A stretch of DNA of 64,000 nucleotides, from positions 1 to 64,000 of the forward strand of contig JAAYIN010000050.1 of assembly GCA_012523405.1 (NCBI GenBank), given 5' to 3'. Under the pieces are notes generated by a model. It saw only the letters and a program-made list of their open reading frames with translations, was not told the origin of the DNA and did not search any database. The translations under genes were made by a program, and so were the position numbers. Origin of the DNA: Clostridiales bacterium (GTDB lineage: Bacteria; Bacillota; Clostridia; Christensenellales; Aristaeellaceae). The first letter of the stretch is position 1, and the number at the start of each line of letters is the position of its first letter. Shown piece after piece: positions 42,811 through 51,295 of the stretch.

Positions 42811-44571
42811 ATGGAGAATAACCGCAAAGATCATGACAGCATCCTTCTAATTGACCCGATTACGCAGTATGACGTCGCGCCCATTACGGCAGAGCAATCG
42901 TTCTTATCACTTGGTCTGCGGGACAGAGAATTGCTCAATGGCAGATGGCATTTCTCTGTCGATGTCTACAATACCTTTTTACGCAAGCAATTGTTTTTAC
43001 AACCTCCTACCGATGCATATGGTAAGATTGCTCCCGTTGATCATGACTATGAGCAATGGGAAAGAGTCAATCTGCCGTCAAATTGGAATTGTGAAAAAGA
43101 AAAATATTGGCATTATGAGGGCAGCGGCATCTACACGAGAACCTTTCCCTATGAGCCAAAGGCACAAGGCGAGCGTGTGTTTCTGCGCATTGGTGCGGCT
43201 AACTATATCTGCCGTGTGTGGCTCAATGGTGCGCTGATCGCACGGCATACGGGTGGATTTACGCCCTTTGCGATGGAAATCAGTGACAAACTAACGTCCG
43301 ATAACCGCATCATTCTTGAGGTGGACAGCACGAGGCGCATCAAGCAAGTACCTTCTCTTAATTATGACTGGTTTAACTACGGCGGTGTATACCGCGATAT
43401 TGAGTTTGTTCGTATGCCAAAGACATTCATTCGCGATGCGTTTGTCTCGCTTGACCCTGTGAAGGATGTCATCGATGTGCAGGTGCATGTGGATGGCGAT
43501 GCAGTAGGGATTCACGTGCGGATTGATGAACTAGACGTAGACGCAGATATCGAAGTGAATGCGCAAGGCAAAGCACAGGGGAGCATTGGCGTATCGCCTG
43601 AGCTTTGGTCGCCTGAAAACCCGAAACTGTACCGTGTACAGATCACCTGCGATGGCGATAGCTGGCAGGACGATATCGGCTTTAGGCGCATTGCGGCACG
43701 CGGCAAAGACATCTACCTCAATGGTGAAAAGCTCTTCCTAAAGGGCATTTGCTGCCACGAGGAAGTCCCAAACCGCGGGCATGCGCTCACCAAGGAAGAT
43801 ATGATCCAAACCCTGCAAGATGCCAAGGAGCTTGGCTGTAACATCATGCGTTTGGCGCATTATCCGCATCATGAGCAAATGTCGCGCCTTGCGGATCAGA
43901 TGGGTATATTGCTATGGGAAGAAGTGCCGGTATACTGGGCACTGTGTTTTGACGCGGAGGAGACCCTCGCTTCTGCACAAAACCAAATGCGAGAGCTCAT
44001 CATGCGAGATCGCAATCGTGCCAGCGTGGTTCTATGGAGCGTGGGCAATGAGAATCCGGATACGCAAGCAAGGCTTGACTTCATGAAGAGCCTCATTGCT
44101 ATTTGCAAAGAGCTTGACCCAACACGGCTAACTACTGCGGCATGTCTTGTAAATGGTCAGCAAAAGTGCGTTTCTGATAGGCTTTGTGAATACGTTGATG
44201 TGATTTCTATCAATGAATATTACGGATGGTATATCAGCGACTTTGATGAACTAAGGCAAATCTTAGAGAACAGCCAGTTTGATAAACCGCTCATGATATC
44301 TGAAACTGGCGCAGGAGCAAAGAGCGGTCATCACGGCGTGCAAGGGGAGTTCTTTACAGAAGAACACCAAGCCTATGTATACCGCAAGCAAATCGAGATC
44401 ACCGATGGCAAGCTCGCTGGTTTGCTGCCGTGGATACTGTATGATTTCAATACACCGCTGCGGATGAACGCCTTCCAAGAGGGATATAACCGCAAAGGCT
44501 TGATTGATGAGTCTAGAAATCATCGCAAATTGGCGTGGCATGTGCTGCATGATTATTATGTAAATCGATAA
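42811..44571 (+). CDS. GH2 beta-glucuronidase
   Basis: A 586-residue GH2 enzyme with the sugar-binding, immunoglobulin-like and TIM-barrel domains in order. The acid/base is Glu414 in WSVGNENP and the nucleophile is Glu498 in MISETGAG. ISINEYYGWY (near 466-475) matches the equivalent segment of beta-glucuronidases. Asn560 and Lys562 in YNRKG supply the N-x-K motif that recognises the substrate carboxylate, which separates glucuronidases from GH2 galactosidases. No signal peptide. It is the last gene of the locus and would release glucuronic acid (or another uronate) from imported oligosaccharides. Confidence 0.88.
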   Translation: MENNRKDHDSILLIDPITQYDVAPITAEQSFLSLGLRDRELLNGRWHFSVDVYNTFLRKQLFLQPPTDAYGKIAPVDHDYEQWERVNLPSNWNCEKEKYWHYEGSGIYTRTFPYEPKAQGERVFLRIGAANYICRVWLNGALIARHTGGFTPFAMEISDKLTSDNRIILEVDSTRRIKQVPSLNYDWFNYGGVYRDIEFVRMPKTFIRDAFVSLDPVKDVIDVQVHVDGDAVGIHVRIDELDVDADIEVNAQGKAQGSIGVSPELWSPENPKLYRVQITCDGDSWQDDIGFRRIAARGKDIYLNGEKLFLKGICCHEEVPNRGHALTKEDMIQTLQDAKELGCNIMRLAHYPHHEQMSRLADQMGILLWEEVPVYWALCFDAEETLASAQNQMRELIMRDRNRASVVLWSVGNENPDTQARLDFMKSLIAICKELDPTRLTTAACLVNGQQKCVSDRLCEYVDVISINEYYGWYISDFDELRQILENSQFDKPLMISETGAGAKSGHHGVQGEFFTEEHQAYVYRKQIEITDGKLAGLLPWILYDFNTPLRMNAFQEGYNRKGLIDESRNHRKLAWHVLHDYYVNR

Positions 44572-44627
44572 GGTCATGAAGGGCGAAACAAACCCATTTC
44601 CAAAGCAGATGAAATCCTCAATCAAAT

Positions 44628-44684
44628 AAACCTCTCATCGCATCATGCTGCTCTATTGGCAGCGTAGTGCGGTGGGAGGTTTTT
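44628..44684. terminator. Terminator of the uronate-glycan operon
   Basis: A 15-bp stem (44628-44642/44668-44682) with two G-U pairs on the plus-strand reading and an inner GCTGC/GCAGC stem, followed by T5. It lies between convergent genes and may serve both. Confidence 0.8.
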
Positions 44685-44717
44685 GTATACGTGGGTAGAT
44701 GTTTTTTTCGAACTTTG

Positions 44718-45344
44718 CTAAAATGTATCTACAATATCATAAGAGAGCCCATTCCAGATGGCGGGCTTGGGATTGCAGGCATGTAGCTGCGCTATCAAAT
44801 CCGCTTGGGTGAAGACCTGCTCAGGTAGCCAAGTGACATACTTTGCAATCTTCTCATATACATGCGCATCACTGGCACCGATTGGTTTCAGTCCGAGTTC
44901 TTGGCAGTATTGAAGGGCCTTACGATTTGCCTCCAGGCTTGTGCTGCCATTGAGCACTTCCACACCGTGCAGTCCATGAACCCGCTTGAGATCGTCCTCG
45001 AGTCCGCGGTTGTTATTCCTGAAGGGATGACATGATACGCAGAATCCGCCATGATGATTAACATGGTCAATGAAATCTTGCGCATCCACCCTATGATCAG
45101 GGAAACTATCAATGCCCCATGCAGTAACATCTCCCTGCAAGGAATAAAATTCCACACCAACAAAGATGGGGAAATCCACTTGCTTTGCGTATTCGGCGGC
45201 ATATTGGGTTAGACCCATGCTGTCATGGTCGGTGATGCACACTGCATCCAGTCCGCGGGCTTTGGCAACCGTTACGATTTCCTCAAGGCTGATCATACTA
45301 TCGGGTGAATGTGTTCGTTCGTGAAGGTGCATATCGATAAGCAT
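44718..45344 (-). CDS. PHP-domain metallo-phosphoesterase
   Basis: A 208-residue stand-alone PHP protein. Metal ligands appear in order: DMHLHERTHSPDS (residues 4-16), ITDHDSMG, a Glu in GVEFYS, SCHPFRNNNRG and the final GASDAHVYE. Such proteins hydrolyse phosphoesters, for example 5'-3' nucleoside phosphates or small cyclic phosphates, but the substrate here is unknown. ATG 45344 follows AAGGA; the open frame upstream overlaps yqeB and has no ribosome-binding site. It lies 19 bases after yqeB on the same strand, so is probably in the molybdenum-accessory operon. Confidence 0.8.
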   Translation of the reverse strand: MLIDMHLHERTHSPDSMISLEEIVTVAKARGLDAVCITDHDSMGLTQYAAEYAKQVDFPIFVGVEFYSLQGDVTAWGIDSFPDHRVDAQDFIDHVNHHGGFCVSCHPFRNNNRGLEDDLKRVHGLHGVEVLNGSTSLEANRKALQYCQELGLKPIGASDAHVYEKIAKYVTWLPEQVFTQADLIAQLHACNPKPAIWNGLSYDIVDTF

Positions 45345-45363
45345 TGCAGTGTTCCTTTCAATA

Positions 45364-46161
45364 TCAGATAGCAGCATGTGAAGCATGCATAGATAGTATG
45401 GCTTCCAGTACGCCTCCGCCAACAGCTCTTGCTTTGTCTGAAATAGAGTAGCAGTGTTCCTTTCGGCAACGCGGGTCGATATCACCTGATTTCATGCCTT
45501 CATGAACGGGCGTACCTTCTGGCAACAAACCGCGCAAAACACCTGTAATCTGCGCAAGCATAAGTGAATCGCCTATGCGTCCTACGGCTTGTCCTTTTTC
45601 TACATGGTCGCCGATTTGGGCCAAAGGCACAAAGGTTCCTGCGGCGGGCGCACGAAGCAACCGCTCAGTTGTATATCCTCCAATGTCGCCCGGAATTCCT
45701 GTATTTGCAGTAGGGCTGCGATCCAGCAATACGCGGCCAAGGTCATGTCCGCGTTGGGTCTCCACGGCAGCATGACAATCCTTGCCAGGGGTGAAGCCCG
45801 GTCCCACGCCCACAACGCAAGGTGCATCTGTGATGGAGGTGCCTAAATTGTGCTTGGCTAAAATGGAATCGACAACAGCAAAGGGATGCAGTTGCGAAAT
45901 CACATGAGCGAGAGGATCGATCAATATAGCAATGGCTCTGCTTTGGGCGATTGTAAGCGCTTCGTCTGGGGTTTTAGCTAAAACAGCGTGAATGCCTTCG
46001 ACTTCTGCTTTTCCCACATAAACAGCAGGGGAAAAGGCAACGGTGCAGCGGACGGTTGTTGGCTGAGCGGTTTCAGTCATGATCACATCAAATCCACTTC
46101 TAAACAGCCGACACGCAATGCCTGTTGCTAAATCGCCGGCTCCTTTGATAACAATCAGCAT
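45364..46161 (-). CDS. yqeB: YqeB, selenium-dependent molybdenum hydroxylase accessory protein
   Basis: A 265-residue protein of the EF2563/YqeB family linked to selenium-dependent molybdenum hydroxylases. The N-terminal IVIKGAGDLATGIACRLFRSGFDVIMTE is a Rossmann-like start. GPGFTPGKDCHAAVETQRGHDLGRV in the middle and a C-terminal biotinyl-like RAPAAGTFVPLAQIGDHVEKGQAVG region complete the family pattern. AAAGGAG precedes ATG 46161. It follows yqeC by 2 bases. The family is thought to help insert or mature the selenium-containing cofactor, but the chemistry is not established. Confidence 0.85.
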   Translation of the reverse strand: MLIVIKGAGDLATGIACRLFRSGFDVIMTETAQPTTVRCTVAFSPAVYVGKAEVEGIHAVLAKTPDEALTIAQSRAIAILIDPLAHVISQLHPFAVVDSILAKHNLGTSITDAPCVVGVGPGFTPGKDCHAAVETQRGHDLGRVLLDRSPTANTGIPGDIGGYTTERLLRAPAAGTFVPLAQIGDHVEKGQAVGRIGDSLMLAQITGVLRGLLPEGTPVHEGMKSGDIDPRCRKEHCYSISDKARAVGGGVLEAILSMHASHAAI

Positions 46162-46163
46162 TC

Positions 46164-46898
46164 TTAATACACTCCTTTTATACAGTCTGCATCATGCAAT
46201 GCAGTTAATACGACCCGACAATGAGGCAAATACTGCTTGATTTGGGCGGCGGTCTCTTCTCCCTGCGTGATGGCACTTGGGTCATCGGCTTGGTTTAGCA
46301 CGACTCGAAACTGCGCTGGATCATCCACATCTTTATACTGTCCGTACTTTGATGTGAGCAGCCTTGCCAGAAGATCGGGGGTGCAAATGGTTTGTTCATC
46401 GACTCCTAGCATCTGACAAGCCAGCTCCTGTCTTTGGCAGATCGCGCTTAAGGGTTGACCTAGTGCGCTCAATCCTGCAACAGCGATGACCAAGCTATCA
46501 TGAAGCAGCACGGGTTCGTGCGGCGCTGGTGCTTTGATGGGCAATTTACGTGATCCATCCGCTTCTGCGATCACCCAATGTGCAAGGGAACGGCTAGCTT
46601 CTAGCAGCTCTGGCGCTGGTGCGGACAGTTTGCAGGGTGTGCCGGAGGATGAAGCAATACACACAACACTGTGCGTTGCAAGGGCTTCGTTGAGTGCTGC
46701 TACATTATTATCAAGCAACAAAAAGTCGGCTGCCTCTCCTTGTTTGCGCAGAATATGTGTGGTAGTGGTAATGACTACGCGCTTGGAATCACTCGCTAAT
46801 TCCTTTGCAAGGCGCAGCATCAGTGTGCTTTTTCCACCGCCGCCAACAAGTGAAATACAGCCCTCATTATGCAAATCTAAAGCATCAGAGAGTCTCAT
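46164..46898 (-). CDS. yqeC: YqeC, selenium-dependent hydroxylase accessory GTPase-like protein
   Basis: A 244-residue P-loop protein of the YqeC family. A Gly-rich loop VGGGGKSTLMLRL lies near residues 17-29, TTTTHIL near 46, and IAEADGSRKLPIKAPAPHEPVL is the family signature in the middle. It accompanies YqeB and XdhC-type proteins in molybdenum hydroxylase clusters. Two ATGs are adjacent; 46898 is better spaced from GAGGTG than 46901. It is divergent from the ModE-XdhC fusion and shares a palindromic double promoter with it. Confidence 0.85.
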   Translation of the reverse strand: MRLSDALDLHNEGCISLVGGGGKSTLMLRLAKELASDSKRVVITTTTHILRKQGEAADFLLLDNNVAALNEALATHSVVCIASSSGTPCKLSAPAPELLEASRSLAHWVIAEADGSRKLPIKAPAPHEPVLLHDSLVIAVAGLSALGQPLSAICQRQELACQMLGVDEQTICTPDLLARLLTSKYGQYKDVDDPAQFRVVLNQADDPSAITQGEETAAQIKQYLPHCRVVLTALHDADCIKGVY

Positions 46899-46933
46899 CA
46901 TGACACCTCTTAATCAGTCGTTATTCTACAAAA

Positions 46934-46973
46934 AGAATAACATGTTGACAGCTTATTGTCAAACCTCTATAAT
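46934..46973. promoter_or_regulatory. Divergent sigma-A promoters with palindromic -35 boxes
   Basis: Plus strand: TTGACA (46945-46950), 17-bp spacer, TATAAT (46968-46973). Minus strand: TTGACA (46962-46957), 17-bp spacer, TATTCT (46939-46934). The two -35 boxes form a TTGACA-N6-TGTCAA dyad inside one another's spacers. The polymerases face away but cannot both bind, and one regulator on the dyad could control yqeC-yqeB and the modE-xdhC to modC genes together. Confidence 0.85.
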
Positions 46974-47016
46974 GTTAGCAGTATGATAAAAATGTTAAAA
47001 TAAGGAGGCGGCTTAT

Positions 47017-48393
47017 TTGAAACGGTCGATTTCTGTAAAAATTGCGACCAGACTGTTTTTGGGGAATGAAAAGTGCTTTGGTCCCGGAATCGCTTCTTTG
47101 ATGGATGGCATAGACCGCGGGGGCTCGCTGAGTGCGGCAGCTCGTGAAATGGGGATGGCTTATTCCAAGGCGTGGACTGTGTTTCAAAACTGTGAAGAAG
47201 TCTTAGGTTTACCACTTTTGCAGCGGCAGAGCGGCGGACGAAAGGGCGGAAAATCAACCCTTACACCAGAAGGGCGTGCGTTGCTGGCGCATTATCGCAG
47301 CATTCAAAAAAGCCTTGAAGATACGGGCGAAATCCTGAGCATGCAGCTTAATGAAGTCTATGATATGCCAAAGCTCAAAGGAAGCACAATGGATGCTTGG
47401 GTCAACATGGCTCAGCATCATTTAGCATGCGGAAAAGAACTGGTCTTGGCTACTGTAACAGCGCGCTCGGGCTCTGCACCAAGGGGGGCAGGAGCAAGGA
47501 TGCTGGTAGGTAGTGAGGGACGCATATGGGGTACGGTAGGCGGAGGGCTTATTGAAAGACAGACTGAGCTTCTCTGCATGGAAGCGCTAAAAGAAAAAAG
47601 AGGCTTTTTGCGTGATTTTAACTTGGATACCGATGAAGCAGGATCCATTGGTATGGTATGCGGCGGAAACGTGACGATCATGGTTCAGTATTTGTCATGC
47701 CGAAACGAAGAACTTCTGCATCTTTGTGCACAGACGCAAAAGCTCCTTGAATCATGCGAGGATGGGTGGCTTATTTCATGTCTTGATGAAGCGGGAGCAG
47801 AATCTTTTATGCTTTGCTCAAGTGAAGAAGGAGCAGAATATGATTCGCGTCTGAAAGATATGCAGAGTGATAAACTGCATTTTCAGCGGGCGTCCACCTA
47901 TTGTTTTGCACAGCGGCTTGCTCCGGGCGGGACAGTCTACATTTTTGGCGGAGGTCATGTGGCGCGTGAGTTTGCGCCGCTGCTGGCTCGTTTGGATTTT
48001 CCGCATGTAGTGATGGATGATCGCGTTGAATTTACGAAGACAGAGGATTTTCCGGATGCAAGAAAGGTGATCTGCGCAGATTTTTCGCAGATTTTAGAGC
48101 AAGTAACGCCGCGAGCATCCGACTATGCTGTGGTGATGACCCGAGGTCATGCGTATGATCTTGAGGTGCAAAAGCAGCTTTTAACTACGCCAGTTGGTTA
48201 TATTGGCGTAATGGGGAGCCGCAGAAAAAAAGACTATGTATTTGGTGAACTGCGAGGGTGCGGGTTTGGAGATGCTGATTTAGCTCGTATTGTAACGCCT
48301 GTAGGGTTGGCCATTGGCGGCGAAACACCGGCAGAAATTGCGCTGAGCATAGCGGCTCAGCTGGTGCAAATACGTGCTCAAAAGGATGGGTGA
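47017..48393 (+). CDS. Fusion of ModE-type DNA-binding domain and XdhC/CoxI domain
   Basis: A 458-residue two-part protein. Residues 1-110 are a ModE/LysR-like winged helix (GGSLSAAAREMGMAYSKAWTVF, then GRKGGKSTLTPEG). From about 126 it is an XdhC/CoxI protein: TARSGSAPRGAGARMLV, TVGGGLIE, MVCGGNVTIMVQ and a C-terminal Rossmann domain starting YIFGGGHVAREF (308-319) and ending near VTPVGLAIGGETPAEIA. XdhC proteins bind molybdopterin cofactor and aid its sulfuration before insertion. Fusing this to a DNA-binding head suggests a regulator that senses cofactor. The start is TTG 47017, with AAGGAGG 8 bases upstream. Confidence 0.85.
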   Translation: MKRSISVKIATRLFLGNEKCFGPGIASLMDGIDRGGSLSAAAREMGMAYSKAWTVFQNCEEVLGLPLLQRQSGGRKGGKSTLTPEGRALLAHYRSIQKSLEDTGEILSMQLNEVYDMPKLKGSTMDAWVNMAQHHLACGKELVLATVTARSGSAPRGAGARMLVGSEGRIWGTVGGGLIERQTELLCMEALKEKRGFLRDFNLDTDEAGSIGMVCGGNVTIMVQYLSCRNEELLHLCAQTQKLLESCEDGWLISCLDEAGAESFMLCSSEEGAEYDSRLKDMQSDKLHFQRASTYCFAQRLAPGGTVYIFGGGHVAREFAPLLARLDFPHVVMDDRVEFTKTEDFPDARKVICADFSQILEQVTPRASDYAVVMTRGHAYDLEVQKQLLTTPVGYIGVMGSRRKKDYVFGELRGCGFGDADLARIVTPVGLAIGGETPAEIALSIAAQLVQIRAQKDG

Positions 48394-48399
48394 TTTTTT

Positions 48400-48810
48400 A
48401 TGCAATCGAACGTTTTTCGAAAAACACTCGATGAAAAGAATAATCCAATGACCTTTGATATCAGAGTGAGGCTATTGCGAGAAACACCCTTCTATGGTCC
48501 TGGTGTTTCAGAGCTCATGGACCTGATTGAGCGGTTTGGCTCTGTTGCGGGGGCATGCGAGGAAATGGGCATGTCCTACTCCAAGGGCAGGGGAATCATT
48601 CGCAAGATGGAGAAAATGCTCGATTTTCCCATTGTACAGCGCGTTCAAGGCGGACGCGGAGGTGGGAGTGCAAAGCTAACACCAAGAGGCAAAGAGCTTC
48701 TGGACGCTTATATTGCATATGACGAGGATATTAAGGAATATGCAAAAGCGCGATTTGATGAAGCCTTTTGCAGCTTTACACGGAACACAAATGAGGAGGG
48801 CTGCGTGTGA
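48400..48810 (+). CDS. ModE-type winged-helix regulator, stand-alone
   Basis: A 136-residue protein made of one ModE/LysR-like winged helix (about 18-115): DIRVRLLRETPFYGPGVSELMDLIERFGSVAGACEEMGMSYSKGR is broken here into its recognisable core FGSVAGACEEMGMSYSKG, then VQGGRGGGSAKLTPRG. It lacks the molybdate-binding MOP domains of full ModE. It is closely similar in layout to the head of the preceding fusion, so the two may arise from duplication and could form heterodimers on the same dyad. No strong ribosome-binding site precedes ATG 48400; coupling to the gene 6 bases upstream is likely. Confidence 0.82.
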   Translation: MQSNVFRKTLDEKNNPMTFDIRVRLLRETPFYGPGVSELMDLIERFGSVAGACEEMGMSYSKGRGIIRKMEKMLDFPIVQRVQGGRGGGSAKLTPRGKELLDAYIAYDEDIKEYAKARFDEAFCSFTRNTNEEGCV

Positions 48811-49832
48811 AACTGATCAAGACTGAGGATGCAGTTGGGCAGGTGCTCTGCCATGACATCACTCAAATTATCAAGGGCGTATCAAAGGGCACGGTGTTTC
48901 GCAAAGGGCATATCGTGACGGAAGAAGATATTCCTGTTCTTTTGCGTGTGGGTAAGGAAAACCTCTATATCTGGGAGCATAATGAATCGATGCTTCACGA
49001 GGATGAGGCGGCTGAGATACTGCGCGATATTTGCCACGGGGAGCATATGCATGCATCGGCTCCTAAAGAGGGAAAAATTGAACTGATAGCTGATATGGAT
49101 GGTCTCTTTGTGGCAGACACGGAGCGCTTGCAGGCGATCAATGCGCTGGGCGAGATGATGATTGCGACTCGTTCGTCTAGCTTTGCTGTGAAAAAAGGGG
49201 ACAAGCTTTGTGGAACGCGCGTTATTCCGCTGGTGATTGAAAAGGAAAAGATGGCTCGGGCGGTTGCGGTTGCAGGAGAAGAACCGATTTTGCAGGTACA
49301 TCCTATGCATCCCAAACGCTTTGGTGTGGTGACAACTGGGTCTGAAGTGTTCCGCGGACGAATTACCGACACCTTTACACCTGTTCTGGAAGAAAAGCTC
49401 GGCGAGTTCGGTTGCAAAATGGCTTGGCACCAGATTGTGGATGATGATCCTGCAGCTATCACAAATGCGATCACGTCCATGCTGGCGGAGGGTGCGGAGC
49501 TGGTGCTATGCACAGGCGGCATGAGTGTTGACCCTGATGACCGAACACCGCTGGCTATTCGCAATGCAGGTGCTAATATCGTTTCATATGGGGCCCCTGT
49601 ATTGCCTGGCGCGATGTTTTTGATGTCTTACATGCCTGATGGCACGCCTGTTTGCGGCTTGCCGGGATGCGTGATGTACGCCAAGAGAACGATCTTTGAT
49701 TTGGTTTTGCCCTTCCTGCTGGCGGATGTGCCAGTGACCCAAGAGTGGCTGTCTACGCTTGGTAAGGGCGGCTTATGCCTTGATTGCGCTGAGTGTCACT
49801 TCCCCAATTGTGGTTTTGGAAAGGGCGGTTGA
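48807..49832 (+). CDS. MoeA-like molybdopterin-binding protein with C-terminal Cys cluster
   Basis: A 341-residue MoeA-related protein. The MPT-binding fold (about 170-315) has VVTTGSEVFRGRI, VLCTGGMSVDPDDRTP and GLPGCVMY. It is shorter than the classical MoeA and ends with four cysteines in CLDCAECHFPNCGFGKGG, suggesting a metal site. Such short forms are common in clusters for selenium-dependent molybdenum hydroxylases. GTG 48807 overlaps the previous stop, with AGGAGG upstream. It probably inserts or transfers molybdenum. Confidence 0.85.
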   Translation: MKLIKTEDAVGQVLCHDITQIIKGVSKGTVFRKGHIVTEEDIPVLLRVGKENLYIWEHNESMLHEDEAAEILRDICHGEHMHASAPKEGKIELIADMDGLFVADTERLQAINALGEMMIATRSSSFAVKKGDKLCGTRVIPLVIEKEKMARAVAVAGEEPILQVHPMHPKRFGVVTTGSEVFRGRITDTFTPVLEEKLGEFGCKMAWHQIVDDDPAAITNAITSMLAEGAELVLCTGGMSVDPDDRTPLAIRNAGANIVSYGAPVLPGAMFLMSYMPDGTPVCGLPGCVMYAKRTIFDLVLPFLLADVPVTQEWLSTLGKGGLCLDCAECHFPNCGFGKGG

Positions 49833-49837
49833 TCGTT

Positions 49838-50323
49838 TTGAATTTCTCGCATCTGGATGGAGAAGGTAATGCGCTGATGGTTGATGTGACCCAAAAGGCA
49901 GAGACCGAGCGCATGGCAGTGGCTAGCGGACGCATTCGCATGAGTGAGGAGTGCTTTGCGCTGCTTGAGGCAGGTAATATGAAAAAAGGCGATGTGCTGG
50001 GTGTTGCGCAGGTGGCTGGCATTATGGCAACCAAAGAAACTGCGCGGTTGATTCCGCTATGCCATAGCTTGGGGCTGACAGGTAGCACACTCACATTTAC
50101 GCTGCTGCCTGAGAGCTGCGAGGTGGAAGCGCGCTGCACAGCTACTTGCCATGGTAAAACAGGGGTAGAGATGGAAACGATGACAGGGGTTAGTGTCGCG
50201 CTACTCACTGTGTATGATATGTGCAAAGCGGTTGATAAACGCATGGTCATTGGCGATATCCACCTAGTGGAGAAAAAAGGCGGCAAGAGCGGTCATTTTT
50301 ACTTCGAGGAGGATCTGGCGTGA
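49838..50323 (+). CDS. moaC: MoaC, cyclic pyranopterin monophosphate synthase
   Basis: A 161-residue MoaC. With MoaA it makes cPMP from GTP, the first step of molybdenum cofactor synthesis. Family blocks are complete: DGEGNALMVDVTQKAETERMA at the start, KKGDVLGVAQVAGIMATKET, IPLCHSLGLTG, GVEMETMTGVSVALLTVYDMCKAVDK (lysine of the active site) and a C-terminal GGKSGHF. The start is TTG 49838, 5 bases after the MoeA-like stop, with GGAAAGGGCGG upstream; TTG 49829 is an alternative. It overlaps moaA by 4 bases (GTGA). Confidence 0.93.
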   Translation: MNFSHLDGEGNALMVDVTQKAETERMAVASGRIRMSEECFALLEAGNMKKGDVLGVAQVAGIMATKETARLIPLCHSLGLTGSTLTFTLLPESCEVEARCTATCHGKTGVEMETMTGVSVALLTVYDMCKAVDKRMVIGDIHLVEKKGGKSGHFYFEEDLA

Positions 50324-51291
50324 AAGATCAATACGGCAGAGAGATTGATTATCTCCGCATCTCCATAACCGATCGCTGCAATCTTCGCTGTCAATATTGC
50401 ATGCCGGATGGGATTCAGCATCTCAGTCACCGAGATGTTCTGAGGTATGAAGAACTCCTGCGCGTGTGCCAAATAGCGACGACGCTTGGTATCACAAAGT
50501 TTAAGGTGACAGGCGGGGAACCCTTGGTTAGAAAGGGTTGCGTGGATTTCGTCCGTGACCTCAAAGTATTGCAGGACGTTGAGCAAGTGACATTGACTAC
50601 CAATGGCATGCTTTTGGAAGAACACGTAGATGCGCTCGTGCAAGCGGGTATCGATGGGATCAATATCAGCCTTGATACGCTGGATGATGATATCTATTCC
50701 AGACTGACGGGTGCACCACCGCAAGCAACGGCCATTGTCAGGCGTGCAGCTGCGGAATGCGTAAAAAGCGGGATTCGCACGAAGATCAACGCGGTGTTGC
50801 TGCCTGAAACGCTTGATAGCGTTGCAGATTTGGCAGCATTGGCTGAGAACCTTGCTATGGATGTTCGGTTTATTGAGTTCATGCCTGTTGGAACAGAGAC
50901 AGGGGATTCGCCCATCACAGCGGCTCGGGTGCTGCAATTGCTTCGTTTGCGTTGGGACGATTTGCATCCTGCCAATGAATACCGCGGAAATGGTCCTGCT
51001 ATTTACTATCAAAGCGATAAGCTAAAGGGCAGGATTGGCTTCATCAGCGCAATGAGCCACAAATTTTGCGATACTTGTAATCGAATCAGGCTTACCAGCA
51101 CAGGGGAACTCAAATCATGTCTGTGCTTTGAAGGCGTGAACGATCTGCGCGAACAACTTCGCGGCGGAGCAACAGATGAAGAGATTGAATTAGTACTAAA
51201 AGATTGCATTATAAACAAACCATGTGCGCATCGCTTTGGCGAGCGTGGTGCAGGCACAGAGGGCAGAAGTATGCATGAAATTGGAGGGTAA
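50320..51291 (+). CDS. moaA: MoaA, GTP 3',8-cyclase (radical SAM)
   Basis: A 323-residue radical SAM enzyme. The N-terminal cluster is bound by Cys20, Cys24 and Cys27 in CNLRCQYC. The C-terminal cluster motif FCDTCNRIRLTSTGELKSCL is present, and the protein ends in Gly-Gly as required for MoaA. It cyclises GTP to the MoaC substrate. The GTG start 50320 overlaps the moaC stop, so the two partners are translated together. Length and all motifs are standard. Confidence 0.96.
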   Translation: MKDQYGREIDYLRISITDRCNLRCQYCMPDGIQHLSHRDVLRYEELLRVCQIATTLGITKFKVTGGEPLVRKGCVDFVRDLKVLQDVEQVTLTTNGMLLEEHVDALVQAGIDGINISLDTLDDDIYSRLTGAPPQATAIVRRAAAECVKSGIRTKINAVLLPETLDSVADLAALAENLAMDVRFIEFMPVGTETGDSPITAARVLQLLRLRWDDLHPANEYRGNGPAIYYQSDKLKGRIGFISAMSHKFCDTCNRIRLTSTGELKSCLCFEGVNDLREQLRGGATDEEIELVLKDCIINKPCAHRFGERGAGTEGRSMHEIGG

Positions 51292-51295
51292 GGCC

